This document shows, piece after piece, positions 1 through 9,009 of a stretch of DNA of 64,000 bases; the first letter of the stretch is position 1; every line of letters begins with the position of its first letter. The stretch comes from Paraburkholderia sp. BL10I2N1. Its GTDB lineage: Bacteria; Pseudomonadota; Gammaproteobacteria; Burkholderiales; Burkholderiaceae. The stretch is from contig NZ_SNWA01000003.1 of assembly GCF_004361815.1 (NCBI RefSeq), forward strand, positions 620,001 to 684,000, written 5' to 3'. The notes beneath the pieces are model-generated. The model was not told the origin of the DNA. It was given only the letters and a program-made list of their open reading frames with translations, and searched no databases. The position numbers and the translations under genes are program-made.

Positions 1-1
1 G

Positions 2-694
2 ATGCAGAGCTTCTATTCGCAGCAGACCGGCGCTTCGCCGGACCTGAAGGCGGCACAAGATGAAGCCGCACGCTTTCTCGCCGACATGGGCGGCCGCCCA
101 TTCCTTGACGTATGGTTCGACAACGACCGCTCGGGCTGGGTGATTGGCTCGTTTAACATCATTTTTCATACCCAGGACGGCGGAAAGAGCTGGGAGCCAT
201 GGTTCGACCGCGTTGACAATCCGAACGCGCTGAACCTGCACACCATCCGCCGCATCGGGTCCACGCTTTATATTGCCGGCGAACAGGGTCTCCTGCTCAG
301 GCTCGACGAAGGCGCGCAGCGTTTTGTCGCGCTCAAGACACCGTCGAAGAGCAGCTTCTTTGGCCTTGTTTCAAGCGGCTCGACGCTGATCGCCTACGGC
401 CTGCTGGGTAACGCGGTCCGCACCGACGACAACGGCGAGACGTGGCAAAAAATCACACTACCGACCGGCGCGAGCATACTGGCCGGCGGACAACTGGCAG
501 ACGGCCGGCTACTGCTTGCGACGCAGGCGGGCGAGCTGCTGGTCAGTAGCGACCGGGGCACAACCTTCACCCGCCTCGGCGCGCCCGTACCTGGCGCTGT
601 CTTCAGCCTGACAACGCGTGGCAGCGAGGTTATCGTGACCGGCGCCGCCGGACTATCCCGTGTCGACCTCCCGGCCGCGGGCGCCACAAAATAA
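2..694 (+). CDS. YCF48/BNR-repeat protein, 5' end outside window
   Basis: This is the C-terminal 230 residues of a beta-propeller protein. Repeats of the type DGGKSWEPW (about residue 60), DDNGETWQKI (about 142) and SDRGTTFTRL (about 183) are the Asp-box/YCF48 signature. The frame is open to the first base, and relatives are usually longer than 300 residues, so the start probably lies upstream and the ATG at position 2 is internal. It lies 33 bp before an MMPL transporter in the same direction. In Gram-negative degraders of hydrophobic compounds, YCF48-like proteins commonly sit beside RND/MMPL exporters together with DUF1302 and DUF1329 genes, which would be expected just left of this window. 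A periplasmic role in substrate handling is inferred from that context only. Confidence 0.8.
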   Translation: MQSFYSQQTGASPDLKAAQDEAARFLADMGGRPFLDVWFDNDRSGWVIGSFNIIFHTQDGGKSWEPWFDRVDNPNALNLHTIRRIGSTLYIAGEQGLLLRLDEGAQRFVALKTPSKSSFFGLVSSGSTLIAYGLLGNAVRTDDNGETWQKITLPTGASILAGGQLADGRLLLATQAGELLVSSDRGTTFTRLGAPVPGAVFSLTTRGSEVIVTGAAGLSRVDLPAAGATK

Positions 695-727
695 GCGTGT
701 TATTCCATCGCATTCCAGGAGTCAGAC

Positions 728-3259
728 ATGGCGGCAGGTAACAACGCCCAATTCGACAAGATGCCGGTAGTCACTGATCCCACTATGTTCGACCGGCGTT
801 CCGGAAACGCACTCGAACGGCTCATTTTCAATCGTCGTCCGTGGCTTGTGCTGATCTGCGCAATCGTGACAGTAATTCTCGGTTTTCAGGCGTCGCGGCT
901 CGAAGTCAATGCAAGCTTCGAGAAGATGATCCCGCTCTCGCACCCCTCCATCCGCAACTATCTGACGAACAAGGCAGATCTCAAGGGTCTCGGTAATTCG
1001 ATCCGCGTGGTCGTCGAAGCGAAGAACGGCAATGTTTATGATCCAACCTATCTGAATGCGCTAAAACGGATCAACGATGCCTTGTTCCTGATCCCGGGCG
1101 TCGATCGGCCAGGCGTCAAATCGTTGTGGATGCCGATCGTGCGCTGGAATACGGTGACTGAAAATGGCTTTGCGGGCGGTCCTGTCATGCCCGAAAGCTA
1201 CGACGGCTCAGCCGCGCAGATCGACCGGCTCCGCACCAATGTTGCGCGCGCCAACATAGTCGGCAGCCTCGTCGCGAATGATCTGAAGTCGAGCATGATC
1301 CAGATCCCGCTGCTCGACGCGTACCCTGATACTGGCAAGCCGCTTGATTACGCGAAGCTCACTCACCAGATCGAAGACGTCCTGCAGCGCGAGTCGCATG
1401 GCGAGGTCCGCGTACACGTGGTCGGATTCGCCAAGCTGGTCGGCGACCTGATATCGGGGCTCAAGCTCATCACGATGTACTTCGGGGTGTCGGCACTGAT
1501 CGCACTCGTACTGATTTTTCTGTACACGCGCTGCATTCGCAGCACTCTGCTGGTCGTGAGCTGCTCGCTGATCGCCGTGATCTGGCAGCTTGGCATCATC
1601 AAGACGCTGGGTTTTGTGCTCGACCCCTACTCGATCCTGGTGCCATTCCTTGTGTTCGCGATAGGCGTGTCGCACGGCGCCCAGAAGATGAACGGCATCA
1701 CACAGGATGTCGGCCGAGGCACACACAAGTATGTCGCCGCACGTTACACCTTCCGGCGTCTGTTCCTTGCCGGCCTCACCGCCCTGCTCGCGGACGTGGT
1801 CGGATTCGCCGTGCTGATGGTGATCGACATTCCCGTCATCAAGGATCTCGCCTTTACCGCGAGCGTCGGGGTTGGCGTGCTGGTGTTCACGAACCTGCTA
1901 TTGCTGCCGGTACTGCTTTCGTACATCGGCGTCAGCCCGTCGGCTGCGCGGCGCAGTGTCAAGACTGAGAAAGAAGAAAACGTGGGGCACAATGCGACGG
2001 GTTCGCTATGGAATCTGCTCGACCGTTTCACTGAGCGTCGCTGGGCCACTGCGGCGATTGTGTGCGCAGCGCTCCTCGCCGTTATGGGCTGGAGCGTCAG
2101 TCTGAAGCTTCAGATCGGCGACCTCGACGCAGGCGCACCGGAACTGCGACCAGACTCCCGCTATAACATCGACAACGCTTACATCAATGCACACTACGGA
2201 TTATCGAGCGATCTGTTCGTGATCATCGGAAAGTCTGCGCAAACCAGTTGTGACGGCAACAACTTTCCGCTTGCAGTCGAAGCCGACCGGCTTGAGACCA
2301 TGCTACGCACCGTGCCTGGCGTCCAGACCACCACCTCGATCGGCGCCCTTTCCCGTTGGGTCACGTCCGGGTTCTACGAGGGTTACCCGAAGTGGTACAC
2401 GATCGACCGGGTGCCGTCCATCCAGAACAAGACCGTCTCGCAGATCGTGCTCGACCACCCGGACCTGCTGAATGCGACATGTACGACCGCGCCGATCATT
2501 GCCTACCTGACGGACCACAAGGCAGCAACATTGGCGCGCGTCATGGCAGCCGCTGAAGATTTTGCCAGGGCACACGACGACAAGGATCACCAGTTTCTGA
2601 TGGTGGCCGGCTCCGCCGGCATCGATGCGGTGACGAACGTAGTCGTCGCGCGGGCCAACCGGTTGATGTTGTTCATGGTGTATGGAGCGGTAATCCTGCT
2701 TTGCTTCATCACCTTCCGTAGCTGGCGCGCTGTGATCGTCGCTGTCGTACCGCTCGCAGTCACGTCGATTCTCTGCGAAGCGTTGATGGTGGTGCTCGGT
2801 ATCGGCGTGAAAGTATCGACATTGCCGGTAATCGCGTTAGGTGTCGGCATCGGCGTCGACTACGCACTCTATCTGCTGAGCGTTCAGCTGTCGTATCAGC
2901 GAGCCGGGCAGCCGCTGGCGGCCGCGTACCGTCATGCGGTGCAGTTCACTGGCAAGGTGGTCGCGCTGGTCGGCGTGACGCTTGCGGCAGGTGTCATTAC
3001 GTGGGCGTTTTCGCCGATCAAGTTTCAGGCGGACATGGGCATCCTGCTGACATTCATGTTCCTGTGGAACATGATCGGCGCGCTGATCCTCATTCCCGCC
3101 CTGTCGCATTTCCTGCTGCGCGGCATTTCCGATGCGGCAAGCAAAGCGGCGGCGACGCCCGTGAAGGCCGAAGCGCCGCAGCAACCGCTGCGCGCGGTGC
3201 GTGCCGAGAATCCTGGCGCAACGGGCAGCGCCACCGCTGAACAGACTACACGGGGCTGA
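728..3259 (+). CDS. MMPL/RND superfamily transporter
   Basis: An 843-residue inner-membrane protein with the duplicated RND/MMPL layout. There is a first membrane helix near residues 34-53, a periplasmic loop to about 240, a cluster of helices at about 245-405, a second lone helix near 440-460, a second loop to about 645 and a final helix cluster to about 800. The segment GVGIGVDYALYLLS in the second cluster is the typical helix-4-like motif. An ATG preceded by CAGGAG supports the start. It follows the YCF48-like gene closely and faces the P450-ending operon. The family moves lipids, hopanoids and other hydrophobic molecules by proton motive force. Transport of the island's substrate or an intermediate is inferred from position. 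No membrane-fusion or outer-membrane partner is visible. Confidence 0.85.
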   Translation: MAAGNNAQFDKMPVVTDPTMFDRRSGNALERLIFNRRPWLVLICAIVTVILGFQASRLEVNASFEKMIPLSHPSIRNYLTNKADLKGLGNSIRVVVEAKNGNVYDPTYLNALKRINDALFLIPGVDRPGVKSLWMPIVRWNTVTENGFAGGPVMPESYDGSAAQIDRLRTNVARANIVGSLVANDLKSSMIQIPLLDAYPDTGKPLDYAKLTHQIEDVLQRESHGEVRVHVVGFAKLVGDLISGLKLITMYFGVSALIALVLIFLYTRCIRSTLLVVSCSLIAVIWQLGIIKTLGFVLDPYSILVPFLVFAIGVSHGAQKMNGITQDVGRGTHKYVAARYTFRRLFLAGLTALLADVVGFAVLMVIDIPVIKDLAFTASVGVGVLVFTNLLLLPVLLSYIGVSPSAARRSVKTEKEENVGHNATGSLWNLLDRFTERRWATAAIVCAALLAVMGWSVSLKLQIGDLDAGAPELRPDSRYNIDNAYINAHYGLSSDLFVIIGKSAQTSCDGNNFPLAVEADRLETMLRTVPGVQTTTSIGALSRWVTSGFYEGYPKWYTIDRVPSIQNKTVSQIVLDHPDLLNATCTTAPIIAYLTDHKAATLARVMAAAEDFARAHDDKDHQFLMVAGSAGIDAVTNVVVARANRLMLFMVYGAVILLCFITFRSWRAVIVAVVPLAVTSILCEALMVVLGIGVKVSTLPVIALGVGIGVDYALYLLSVQLSYQRAGQPLAAAYRHAVQFTGKVVALVGVTLAAGVITWAFSPIKFQADMGILLTFMFLWNMIGALILIPALSHFLLRGISDAASKAAATPVKAEAPQQPLRAVRAENPGATGSATAEQTTRG

Positions 3260-3271
3260 CCGGAACGACGT

Positions 3272-3294
3272 GGGCGCGTGAAGCAAACGCGCCC
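3272..3294. terminator. Hairpin after the MMPL gene; rest of gap without a gene
   Basis: GGGCGCGT and ACGCGCCC form a perfect 8-bp stem with a 7-nt loop, 12 bp after the MMPL stop codon. No T-run follows, so it may be only a 3' stabilising hairpin. The remaining intergenic DNA to 3579 lies between convergent genes. It has no frame with a convincing start or family, and it holds no ferredoxin that could serve the adjacent P450. Confidence 0.5.
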
Positions 3295-3579
3295 GCTTCG
3301 CTCACAGGCAGCCCGTCGATCACTTCCTGACCTTGCATGACCAGGCCGTCGCAGGGGCAATTGGAAGATCGGATCCTCTGGCCTCCAGACTCAGACGCCC
3401 CTTTTAGCCGCCTGCACGGCTTCGGGCGCTATCTTGAGACGTATGAGCAGCGCGGCGGCCTCTAGTACATCAGCACGATGAAACCGTGGCATCTCAAGTT
3501 CGATATTGAGCGCAGAGACGGCCAATGGCCGTCGAGCTACCCCAGGACAACAGGGCGCCGAAGCGCCCCATCGCTCTTC

Positions 3580-4806
3580 TTAACGCACGTCCCACACCAG
3601 CGGCAGATAATAAAGCGTGCCGTTGACGCCGCCATGCACACCCGCCTTTTCACCCGGCTTGACCTGAAAGTGGGGAATACGCTTGAGCCACTCCTGCAGG
3701 AAGACCTTGAGTTCCACGCGCGCGAGAAATGATCCCGGACAGCGATGCGCGCCGTTACCGAAAGTGGAATGAATCGGCGTCGGACGAGAAAAGTCCACCG
3801 CAAGCGGATCGTTGAACTTGCGATCGTCCAGACCGTGCAGCGTGGTCGGAATAATGATCATGTCGCCTTCCTTCATCTGCACGCCCTTGTATTCGAAGTC
3901 GTGCGTGATGCGACGTCCCTGATTCACCACCGGAAAGCGTCGCAACAGTTCGTCGACCGCCTTTTGTGTGAGTTCTGGATGCTCAATCAGCTGCTTGCGA
4001 TGCACCGGGCTCTTCGCAAGAAAATTCGCGATAAAGCCCATCGCGGACGCGACCGTATCGAGCCCGCCAATCAGCACGAGTCCGCAGAGGCCCTTGAGCT
4101 CCTGATCGGTTAGCGCACGCCCGTCGATGTTCGACTGAACGATGCGGCTGATCAGGTCGTCGCCTGGATTGGCGCGCCGCTCGGCGATCTTGACGCCGAG
4201 ATACTCGAAAATCGCACCGAGCGCCGTCAGTTTTTCCTGCGCCGCTGCGGGCCGCACCATCTTGTCGGCCAGACCGAGGAGATAGTCACGATCTTCTGGC
4301 GGCAACGCGACCATGTTCATAAAGATGCCAATCGGGAGATGTTGCGCGAAGCCGGACACAAATTCCACCTCGCCCCTTTGATAAAAACCGTCGATCAACT
4401 CGATCGTCATCTCGCGGGCCTTCTCTTCGAGCTTGCTGATCGCCTGCGGCATGAAGGCCGGCGCAATCAGCGCACGGTACGCCGTGTGCAATGGCGGATC
4501 GAAGAAGATCGGCGGCAGCGGCGCATGCTCGACCAGCGGCACGGTCAACTGCTTCGACGAGAAATTCTCGTAGTCCTTGAAGATCTGATAGATGTCGTCG
4601 CCGCGCGTCGCGATCCAGTGGCCACCGTTGCGTGGTGTCCAGAAGATGTCGGGAATGCCGTCGTCGTGCAACCTCTTCAGCGCGAGATGGTAGTCATCTT
4701 CGGCGCCGGGAGGATGGTAGATGTCCATATCCACAACCAGATGCGGGGGTACGTGTGCGGGAATCGGCGCCGACTCGGGAAGGGCTGCTTGACCAGTTGC
4801 TGACAT
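3580..4806 (-). CDS. Cytochrome P450, CYP101 (P450cam)-like
   Basis: A soluble 408-residue class I bacterial P450. The heme-ligand motif FGNGAHRCPGSF has its Cys at residue 356. The oxygen-activating pair is D250-T251 in IGGLDT, and the ExxR motif is E286/R289. Similarity to P450cam runs through the chain: a PxHVPxHLV start, NGGHWIATRG near residue 60, RRxxPGxDxIS near 211, and SGLD/HGLD-type sheet residues. Where P450cam has Tyr96, which hydrogen-bonds camphor, this protein has a Pro-Leu-Pro-Pro stretch, so the substrate probably differs. Family members hydroxylate monoterpenes and norisoprenoids using a [2Fe-2S] ferredoxin and a reductase. Neither partner gene is in the window. It is the last gene of the 15-gene minus-strand run, 76 bp after an ACAD. 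An ATG with an upstream AAAAGGAGA supports the start. Confidence 0.9.
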   Translation of the reverse strand: MSATGQAALPESAPIPAHVPPHLVVDMDIYHPPGAEDDYHLALKRLHDDGIPDIFWTPRNGGHWIATRGDDIYQIFKDYENFSSKQLTVPLVEHAPLPPIFFDPPLHTAYRALIAPAFMPQAISKLEEKAREMTIELIDGFYQRGEVEFVSGFAQHLPIGIFMNMVALPPEDRDYLLGLADKMVRPAAAQEKLTALGAIFEYLGVKIAERRANPGDDLISRIVQSNIDGRALTDQELKGLCGLVLIGGLDTVASAMGFIANFLAKSPVHRKQLIEHPELTQKAVDELLRRFPVVNQGRRITHDFEYKGVQMKEGDMIIIPTTLHGLDDRKFNDPLAVDFSRPTPIHSTFGNGAHRCPGSFLARVELKVFLQEWLKRIPHFQVKPGEKAGVHGGVNGTLYYLPLVWDVR

Positions 4807-4882
4807 TCGGTGTCTCCTTTTCTCGAGGTGACCGGACGTACCGGCGTAGCAGGTATCGCGCCGGCCTACAGATGAATGATGC

Positions 4883-6016
4883 TTACAGATAAGCCCCGTA
4901 CAGTTCGACGTGATGTTCGATGTTGCCCCAGGTCATATCGATACAGGTCAGGCGCTTCACGTACCAGCCGACCGACAGTTCATCGGTCATTCCCATCCCG
5001 CCGTGCAATTGCACGGCCTGCTGCGCAATGAAGCGCCCGCTACGGCCGATCATCGCCTTTGCTGCGCAGACAGCGCGATGGCTCTCGCTCGCGTCGTCGC
5101 CATCGAGCTTTGCGGCGGCGAAATAGACCATTGAACGCGCCTGCTCCACAGCGGTCAAGATATCGGCGGCGCGATGCTGCAGCGCCTGGAACTTGCCGAT
5201 CGGCGAGCCGAACTGCTTGCGCGTGCGCAGATAGTCGTAGGTCAGATCGGCCAGTTTCGCCATCGTCCCCACGGCTTCCGCGCACAACGCGAAGATGCCG
5301 TGATCGACGGTCCACTCCAGCAGCGGGTAGCCCTCGCCCACCGCGCCGAGCACTGCGTCCGCACCGACCTCCACCTCCGCTAGCGTGATCTCCGCGACCC
5401 GCTGACCATCGAGTGCCGGAAAGCCTTTGACCGTCACGCCGGGAGCCTTCGCGTCGACCGCGAACAGCGTGATGCCCGCCGTGTCCGTAGCGCCGCCTGA
5501 TGTGCGCGCGGAGACCAGAAGCACGTCGGCGCTGTCGCCGTGCAGGACGACGCCTTTGCGACCGTTCAGCACGTAGCCTGTACCGGATGCTCTCGCCATC
5601 GTGGTCACGTTCCACAGATCGAACCGCGCGCCCGGTTCGAGCGTCGCGAGCGCGGTCTTCAGGGTGCCCCCGGCGAGACTATTGAGCCATGAGGCCTTAT
5701 GAGTCTCATGGGCGGCGCGGCCAATCAGTCTCGTACCCAGCACAGCCGATGAAAGGTATGGCTCAAGCACAAGTCCCCGGCCAAACGCTTCCATCACGAT
5801 CATGGTTTCGGCCGGCGACGCTGCAAGGCCGCCGTACTGCTCGGGCACGTTCAACGCCAGCAGACCCATTTTGGCAAGCGTCGACCAGTGCTCAGCAGAC
5901 CAGCCTTGTGGCGTTGCGGCCAGCCGCCGGCGCGCTTCGAAGCCGTATTCGTTGTCGACGAAACGGCCAACCACGTCGGCCAGCATCTGTTGCTCTTCGA
6001 CGAGCGTAAAGTCCAT
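4883..6016 (-). CDS. Acyl-CoA dehydrogenase, small subunit-like (pair 1)
   Basis: A 377-residue flavoprotein with the ACAD fold: an N-terminal helical domain from LVEEQQMLADVV, a middle beta-domain, and QFGSPIGKFQALQHR near residue 270. The C-terminus has QLHGGMGMTDE but lacks the usual EGTxEIQ segment, ending instead in NIEHHVELYGAYL. This is typical of the partner subunit in alpha2-beta2 ACADs such as the FadE/ChsE pairs of steroid side-chain degradation. Its start lies 9 bp downstream of the stop of the larger ACAD at 6026-7234, with GAGGA seven bases before the ATG. The likely job is alpha,beta-dehydrogenation of a bulky or branched acyl-CoA together with that neighbour. Substrate unknown. 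Confidence 0.85.
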   Translation of the reverse strand: MDFTLVEEQQMLADVVGRFVDNEYGFEARRRLAATPQGWSAEHWSTLAKMGLLALNVPEQYGGLAASPAETMIVMEAFGRGLVLEPYLSSAVLGTRLIGRAAHETHKASWLNSLAGGTLKTALATLEPGARFDLWNVTTMARASGTGYVLNGRKGVVLHGDSADVLLVSARTSGGATDTAGITLFAVDAKAPGVTVKGFPALDGQRVAEITLAEVEVGADAVLGAVGEGYPLLEWTVDHGIFALCAEAVGTMAKLADLTYDYLRTRKQFGSPIGKFQALQHRAADILTAVEQARSMVYFAAAKLDGDDASESHRAVCAAKAMIGRSGRFIAQQAVQLHGGMGMTDELSVGWYVKRLTCIDMTWGNIEHHVELYGAYL

Positions 6017-6025
6017 GACGTATCC

Positions 6026-7234
6026 TCAGATGCCGAGCGCCAGTTTGGCGATAATGTTTTTCTGCACCTCGGTCGAGCCGCCATAGATCGAGATCTTGCG
6101 CCAGTCGAGGTAGTGTGCGGCGAGCGCGTTGAGCAACTCGCCGTTGGCCGTTTCTCCGCTCCAGTCCGCGTTCAGCGCTTCACCGACGAACGGCACAGCG
6201 TAAGGGCCGGCGCATTCCATAATCAGTTCCGTCAGTTCCTGCTGGATCTCCGAGCCGCGAATCTTCAGCACGGACGCTTCGGGACCAATCGTCTGCCCCG
6301 CCGATTCAGCGGAAGCTACCCGCAACAGCGACCACTCGTGCGCGATCAGGTCGATCTCTACCTTCGCGATCCTGTCGCGAAAGCGAACGTCGTCGATTAG
6401 CGGCTTGCCGTGCTTGACCTCGGTCCGCGCAATTTCCTTCAAGCGGCGCATGAAGCGTTTGCAGTTGCCAAGCCCGGCGATGTTGGTGCGCTCATGGCCG
6501 AGCAGATATTTCGCGATCGTCCAGCCACGATGCTCTTCACCGACGAGATTGCGAATCGGTACTTCGACGTTCTCGAAGAACACCTCGTTGACGTCATGCC
6601 CTCCGTCGAGTGTCTTGATCGGCCGCACGGTAATGCCGGGCGTCTTCATGTCTATCAACAGGAACGAGATGCCTTCCTGTGGACGACCGTCACTATGCGT
6701 GCGCACGAGACAGAAAATCCAGTTGGCCCACTGCGCGAACGACGTCCAGATCTTCTGGCCGTTGACGATATAGAACGGTTCGCCGTCACGCGGAACGCAC
6801 TCGGCGCGGGTCTTCAGAGACGCCAGATCGGAACCGGCCCCGGGCTCCGAATAGCCCTGACACCACCAGTCCTCCATCGACACAATGCGAGGAAGAAAAT
6901 AGTTGCGTTGCGCGGGCGTACCGAACTTTTGCAGCACCGGTCCGACCATCGACAGGCCAAAGGGCATCTGGCGCGGCGCCCCCGCGGTGAAGCATTCTTC
7001 ATCGAAGATATTGCGCTGCGTGGCGTTCCATCCCGCGCCGCCGTATTTGACTGGCCACGCGGGCGCGCCCCAGCCGTTGGCCGCGAGGATGCGCTGCCAG
7101 CGCACGTAGTCTTCACGTGGCACATGGCGAAAATTCAGCACGCGATCGCGGATATCCACGGGTAACCGGGCCGCCACGAATTCCCGAACCGATGCGCGAA
7201 AGGCCTTGTCTTCGAGACTTTCTCGCAAATCCAT
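6026..7234 (-). CDS. Acyl-CoA dehydrogenase, large subunit-like (pair 1)
   Basis: A 402-residue ACAD. GYSEPGAGSDLASL (FAD and substrate loop), a KIWTSFAQWANW signature, LGHERTNIAG in the central helix and a C-terminal SIYGGSTEVQKNIIAK are all present, so this chain carries the features missing from its smaller partner. The frame is open further upstream, but AAGGAG seven bases before ATG 7234 fixes the start. It precedes the small subunit by 9 bp. FAD-dependent oxidation of an acyl-CoA with transfer of electrons to ETF is the family role. A heteromeric complex is inferred from gene order and from the complementary missing motifs. Confidence 0.87.
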   Translation of the reverse strand: MDLRESLEDKAFRASVREFVAARLPVDIRDRVLNFRHVPREDYVRWQRILAANGWGAPAWPVKYGGAGWNATQRNIFDEECFTAGAPRQMPFGLSMVGPVLQKFGTPAQRNYFLPRIVSMEDWWCQGYSEPGAGSDLASLKTRAECVPRDGEPFYIVNGQKIWTSFAQWANWIFCLVRTHSDGRPQEGISFLLIDMKTPGITVRPIKTLDGGHDVNEVFFENVEVPIRNLVGEEHRGWTIAKYLLGHERTNIAGLGNCKRFMRRLKEIARTEVKHGKPLIDDVRFRDRIAKVEIDLIAHEWSLLRVASAESAGQTIGPEASVLKIRGSEIQQELTELIMECAGPYAVPFVGEALNADWSGETANGELLNALAAHYLDWRKISIYGGSTEVQKNIIAKLALGI

Positions 7235-7287
7235 AAACACACTCCTTTGACCTTCCACCTGCGCACGACAAATGCCCGGGCCTTTGT

Positions 7288-8157
7288 TCAGCTGATTTCG
7301 ACGATACCGTTGTTCAACACCACCACATCGCGCGCATCGACTCGCGCGCGCAAATGCAAACGTGTGTCACTCTCGCGCCAGAACTGGAAGCGGATGGTTT
7401 CGCCTGGATAGACCGGCGACGTGAGCCGAAGCGCAAGCCGCTTCAGCCGTGCGGCATCGTTACCCGCGCAGTTGCGGATCGCCGCGTAGCCCGCGATGCC
7501 GTATGTCGCAAGTCCGTGCAGTATCGGTTGCCTGAAGCCCGCTTTCGCGGCGACTTCGGGGTCGGCATGCAGCGGATTCGAATCGCCGGACAGCCGATAG
7601 ATCAACGCGCCCTGAGTGGATGTCGAGAACACGAATTCTCTGTCTGGCGCGCGCTCGGGAACCGGTGGCAGCGCCTCGGGCGGTGGGTCGCTCATACCAG
7701 ATTCCGCACTAAAGCCGCCGTCGCCTCGCAGAAACGACACTTGCCGTACTTCCGCGAGCCGTTCGCCGCTCGCCTCTTCGACCAGATCGCGCTTCAGTTC
7801 GACAATTGCGCCCTTGCCCGCCCCCTTGTCCGAAACCAGGCTCACGCGCGTCTTGCTGACGATGGTAGCCGCCGACGGCATCGGATGAAGGAAACGAACA
7901 TCCTGTTCGCCGTGCACCAGCTTCAGATAATCGACGCCCGCGCGCGGATCGCGCATCCATGACTTGGGCCAGGCAAACGCAGCGGCACAGGTCGGCATCG
8001 CCTGCAACTGCTTCTCGTAGACATAGCGAAGCTGCTGAGCGTCCAGCGGATCGCTGCCGATGCCAAGGCCAAGTGCGTACAGCATGACGTCGCGCGCAGT
8101 GTAGGTCTGGGTGACGTCTTCTATCGGCCAGTTCTTGACGACTTCGTAGTTCAGCAT
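7288..8157 (-). CDS. MaoC-type (R)-enoyl-CoA hydratase, double hotdog
   Basis: A 289-residue protein with two hotdog halves, as in hydratase 2 of peroxisomal multifunctional enzyme and the ChsH/Hsd4B-like hydratases. The C-terminal half has the catalytic motif SGDSNPLHADP, with Asp and His five residues apart, followed by HGLATYGIAG. The N-terminal half begins LNYEVVKNWPIED and lacks the dyad, as expected. It hydrates trans-2-enoyl-CoA to (R)-3-hydroxyacyl-CoA. The start at 8157 is chosen because relatives begin here and GGGGC lies just upstream; a longer frame upstream reads through the neighbouring crotonase stop. It sits in the minus-strand operon, 19 bp downstream of the crotonase at 8177-8983. 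Confidence 0.88.
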   Translation of the reverse strand: MLNYEVVKNWPIEDVTQTYTARDVMLYALGLGIGSDPLDAQQLRYVYEKQLQAMPTCAAAFAWPKSWMRDPRAGVDYLKLVHGEQDVRFLHPMPSAATIVSKTRVSLVSDKGAGKGAIVELKRDLVEEASGERLAEVRQVSFLRGDGGFSAESGMSDPPPEALPPVPERAPDREFVFSTSTQGALIYRLSGDSNPLHADPEVAAKAGFRQPILHGLATYGIAGYAAIRNCAGNDAARLKRLALRLTSPVYPGETIRFQFWRESDTRLHLRARVDARDVVVLNNGIVEIS

Positions 8158-8176
8158 GACTTTGCCCCGTAACGTA

Positions 8177-8983
8177 TCAATCGTCGGCGAAATTCGGCTT
8201 GCGCTTCTCCAGGAAGCTCGCGATGCCTTCCTTGTAGTCATCGCACTGATTGGCGATGGGCATGTCCAGCCCGGCGGACATGATCGCTTCATGCGGCGTC
8301 TGGAATGGCACCTCCCACAACTGCGCCTTCATGACGCGCATCGAGCGGGGCGAGCAGTTCTCGGCCAGGTCGCGTGCATAGGCATAGGTCTCGTCGGCCA
8401 ACGCGCTCGACGGGAACGCGCGGTTCACAAGGCCCATCCGTTCAGCTTCGAGCCCCTTGATCTTGCGTGCCGACAACAGGAGATCAAGCGCGCGGGCATG
8501 TCCGACGTGGTGCGAGAGGATCCACGCCATGCCATACTCAGCCGTCAACCCGCGACGCGCAAACGCAGTAGTAATCGTGGCGTCCTCGGCGGCGAAGCGG
8601 ATGTCGCAGAACAGCGCGTGAATCAGCCCGATGCCGACTGTCGCGCCGTTTAGCATGGCGATGACGGGCTTCGGTATCGCCGGGTAGTACGAACAGCGCG
8701 TTTGCCAGTCGGCGCGTTTGCGCATGTCGAAGGGACGCGGCAGCTTGGTCATCAGCGCGTGTGGATCGCCACCAAAGCTGTGAATGTCGCCTCCGGCGCA
8801 GAAAGCCTTGCCCGCTCCTGTGAACACGATCACGCGCACGCCGCGGTCCGCGCCCGCCGCCTGCATGGCCTCGTAAACCTCGGTGGCCACCTGGTCGTTC
8901 CAGGTGTTCATGTGTTCCGGACGGTTCAGCGTGACGGTGGCAATACGGTCCTTCACGTCGTACAGGATGGTCTCGTAGCGCAT
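8177..8983 (-). CDS. Enoyl-CoA hydratase/isomerase (crotonase) family protein
   Basis: A 268-residue crotonase. The oxyanion-hole segment KAFCAGGDIHSF is near residue 70 and the second conserved region is VGIGLIHALFCDIRFA. The first canonical Glu (in CEL of rat hydratase) is absent. The second region reads ARRGLTAEYGMAW, keeping an acidic residue near the second catalytic position. A simple hydratase is therefore possible but not assured; isomerase or hydrolase activity is also possible. The start at 8983 has GAGGGAG nine bases upstream. It is the gene between an ACAD (9010-10176) and the MaoC hydratase in the same operon. Substrate unknown. Confidence 0.82.
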   Translation of the reverse strand: MRYETILYDVKDRIATVTLNRPEHMNTWNDQVATEVYEAMQAAGADRGVRVIVFTGAGKAFCAGGDIHSFGGDPHALMTKLPRPFDMRKRADWQTRCSYYPAIPKPVIAMLNGATVGIGLIHALFCDIRFAAEDATITTAFARRGLTAEYGMAWILSHHVGHARALDLLLSARKIKGLEAERMGLVNRAFPSSALADETYAYARDLAENCSPRSMRVMKAQLWEVPFQTPHEAIMSAGLDMPIANQCDDYKEGIASFLEKRKPNFADD

Positions 8984-9009
8984 GAGTATCTCCCTCGAAG
9001 GTGCGCGGC

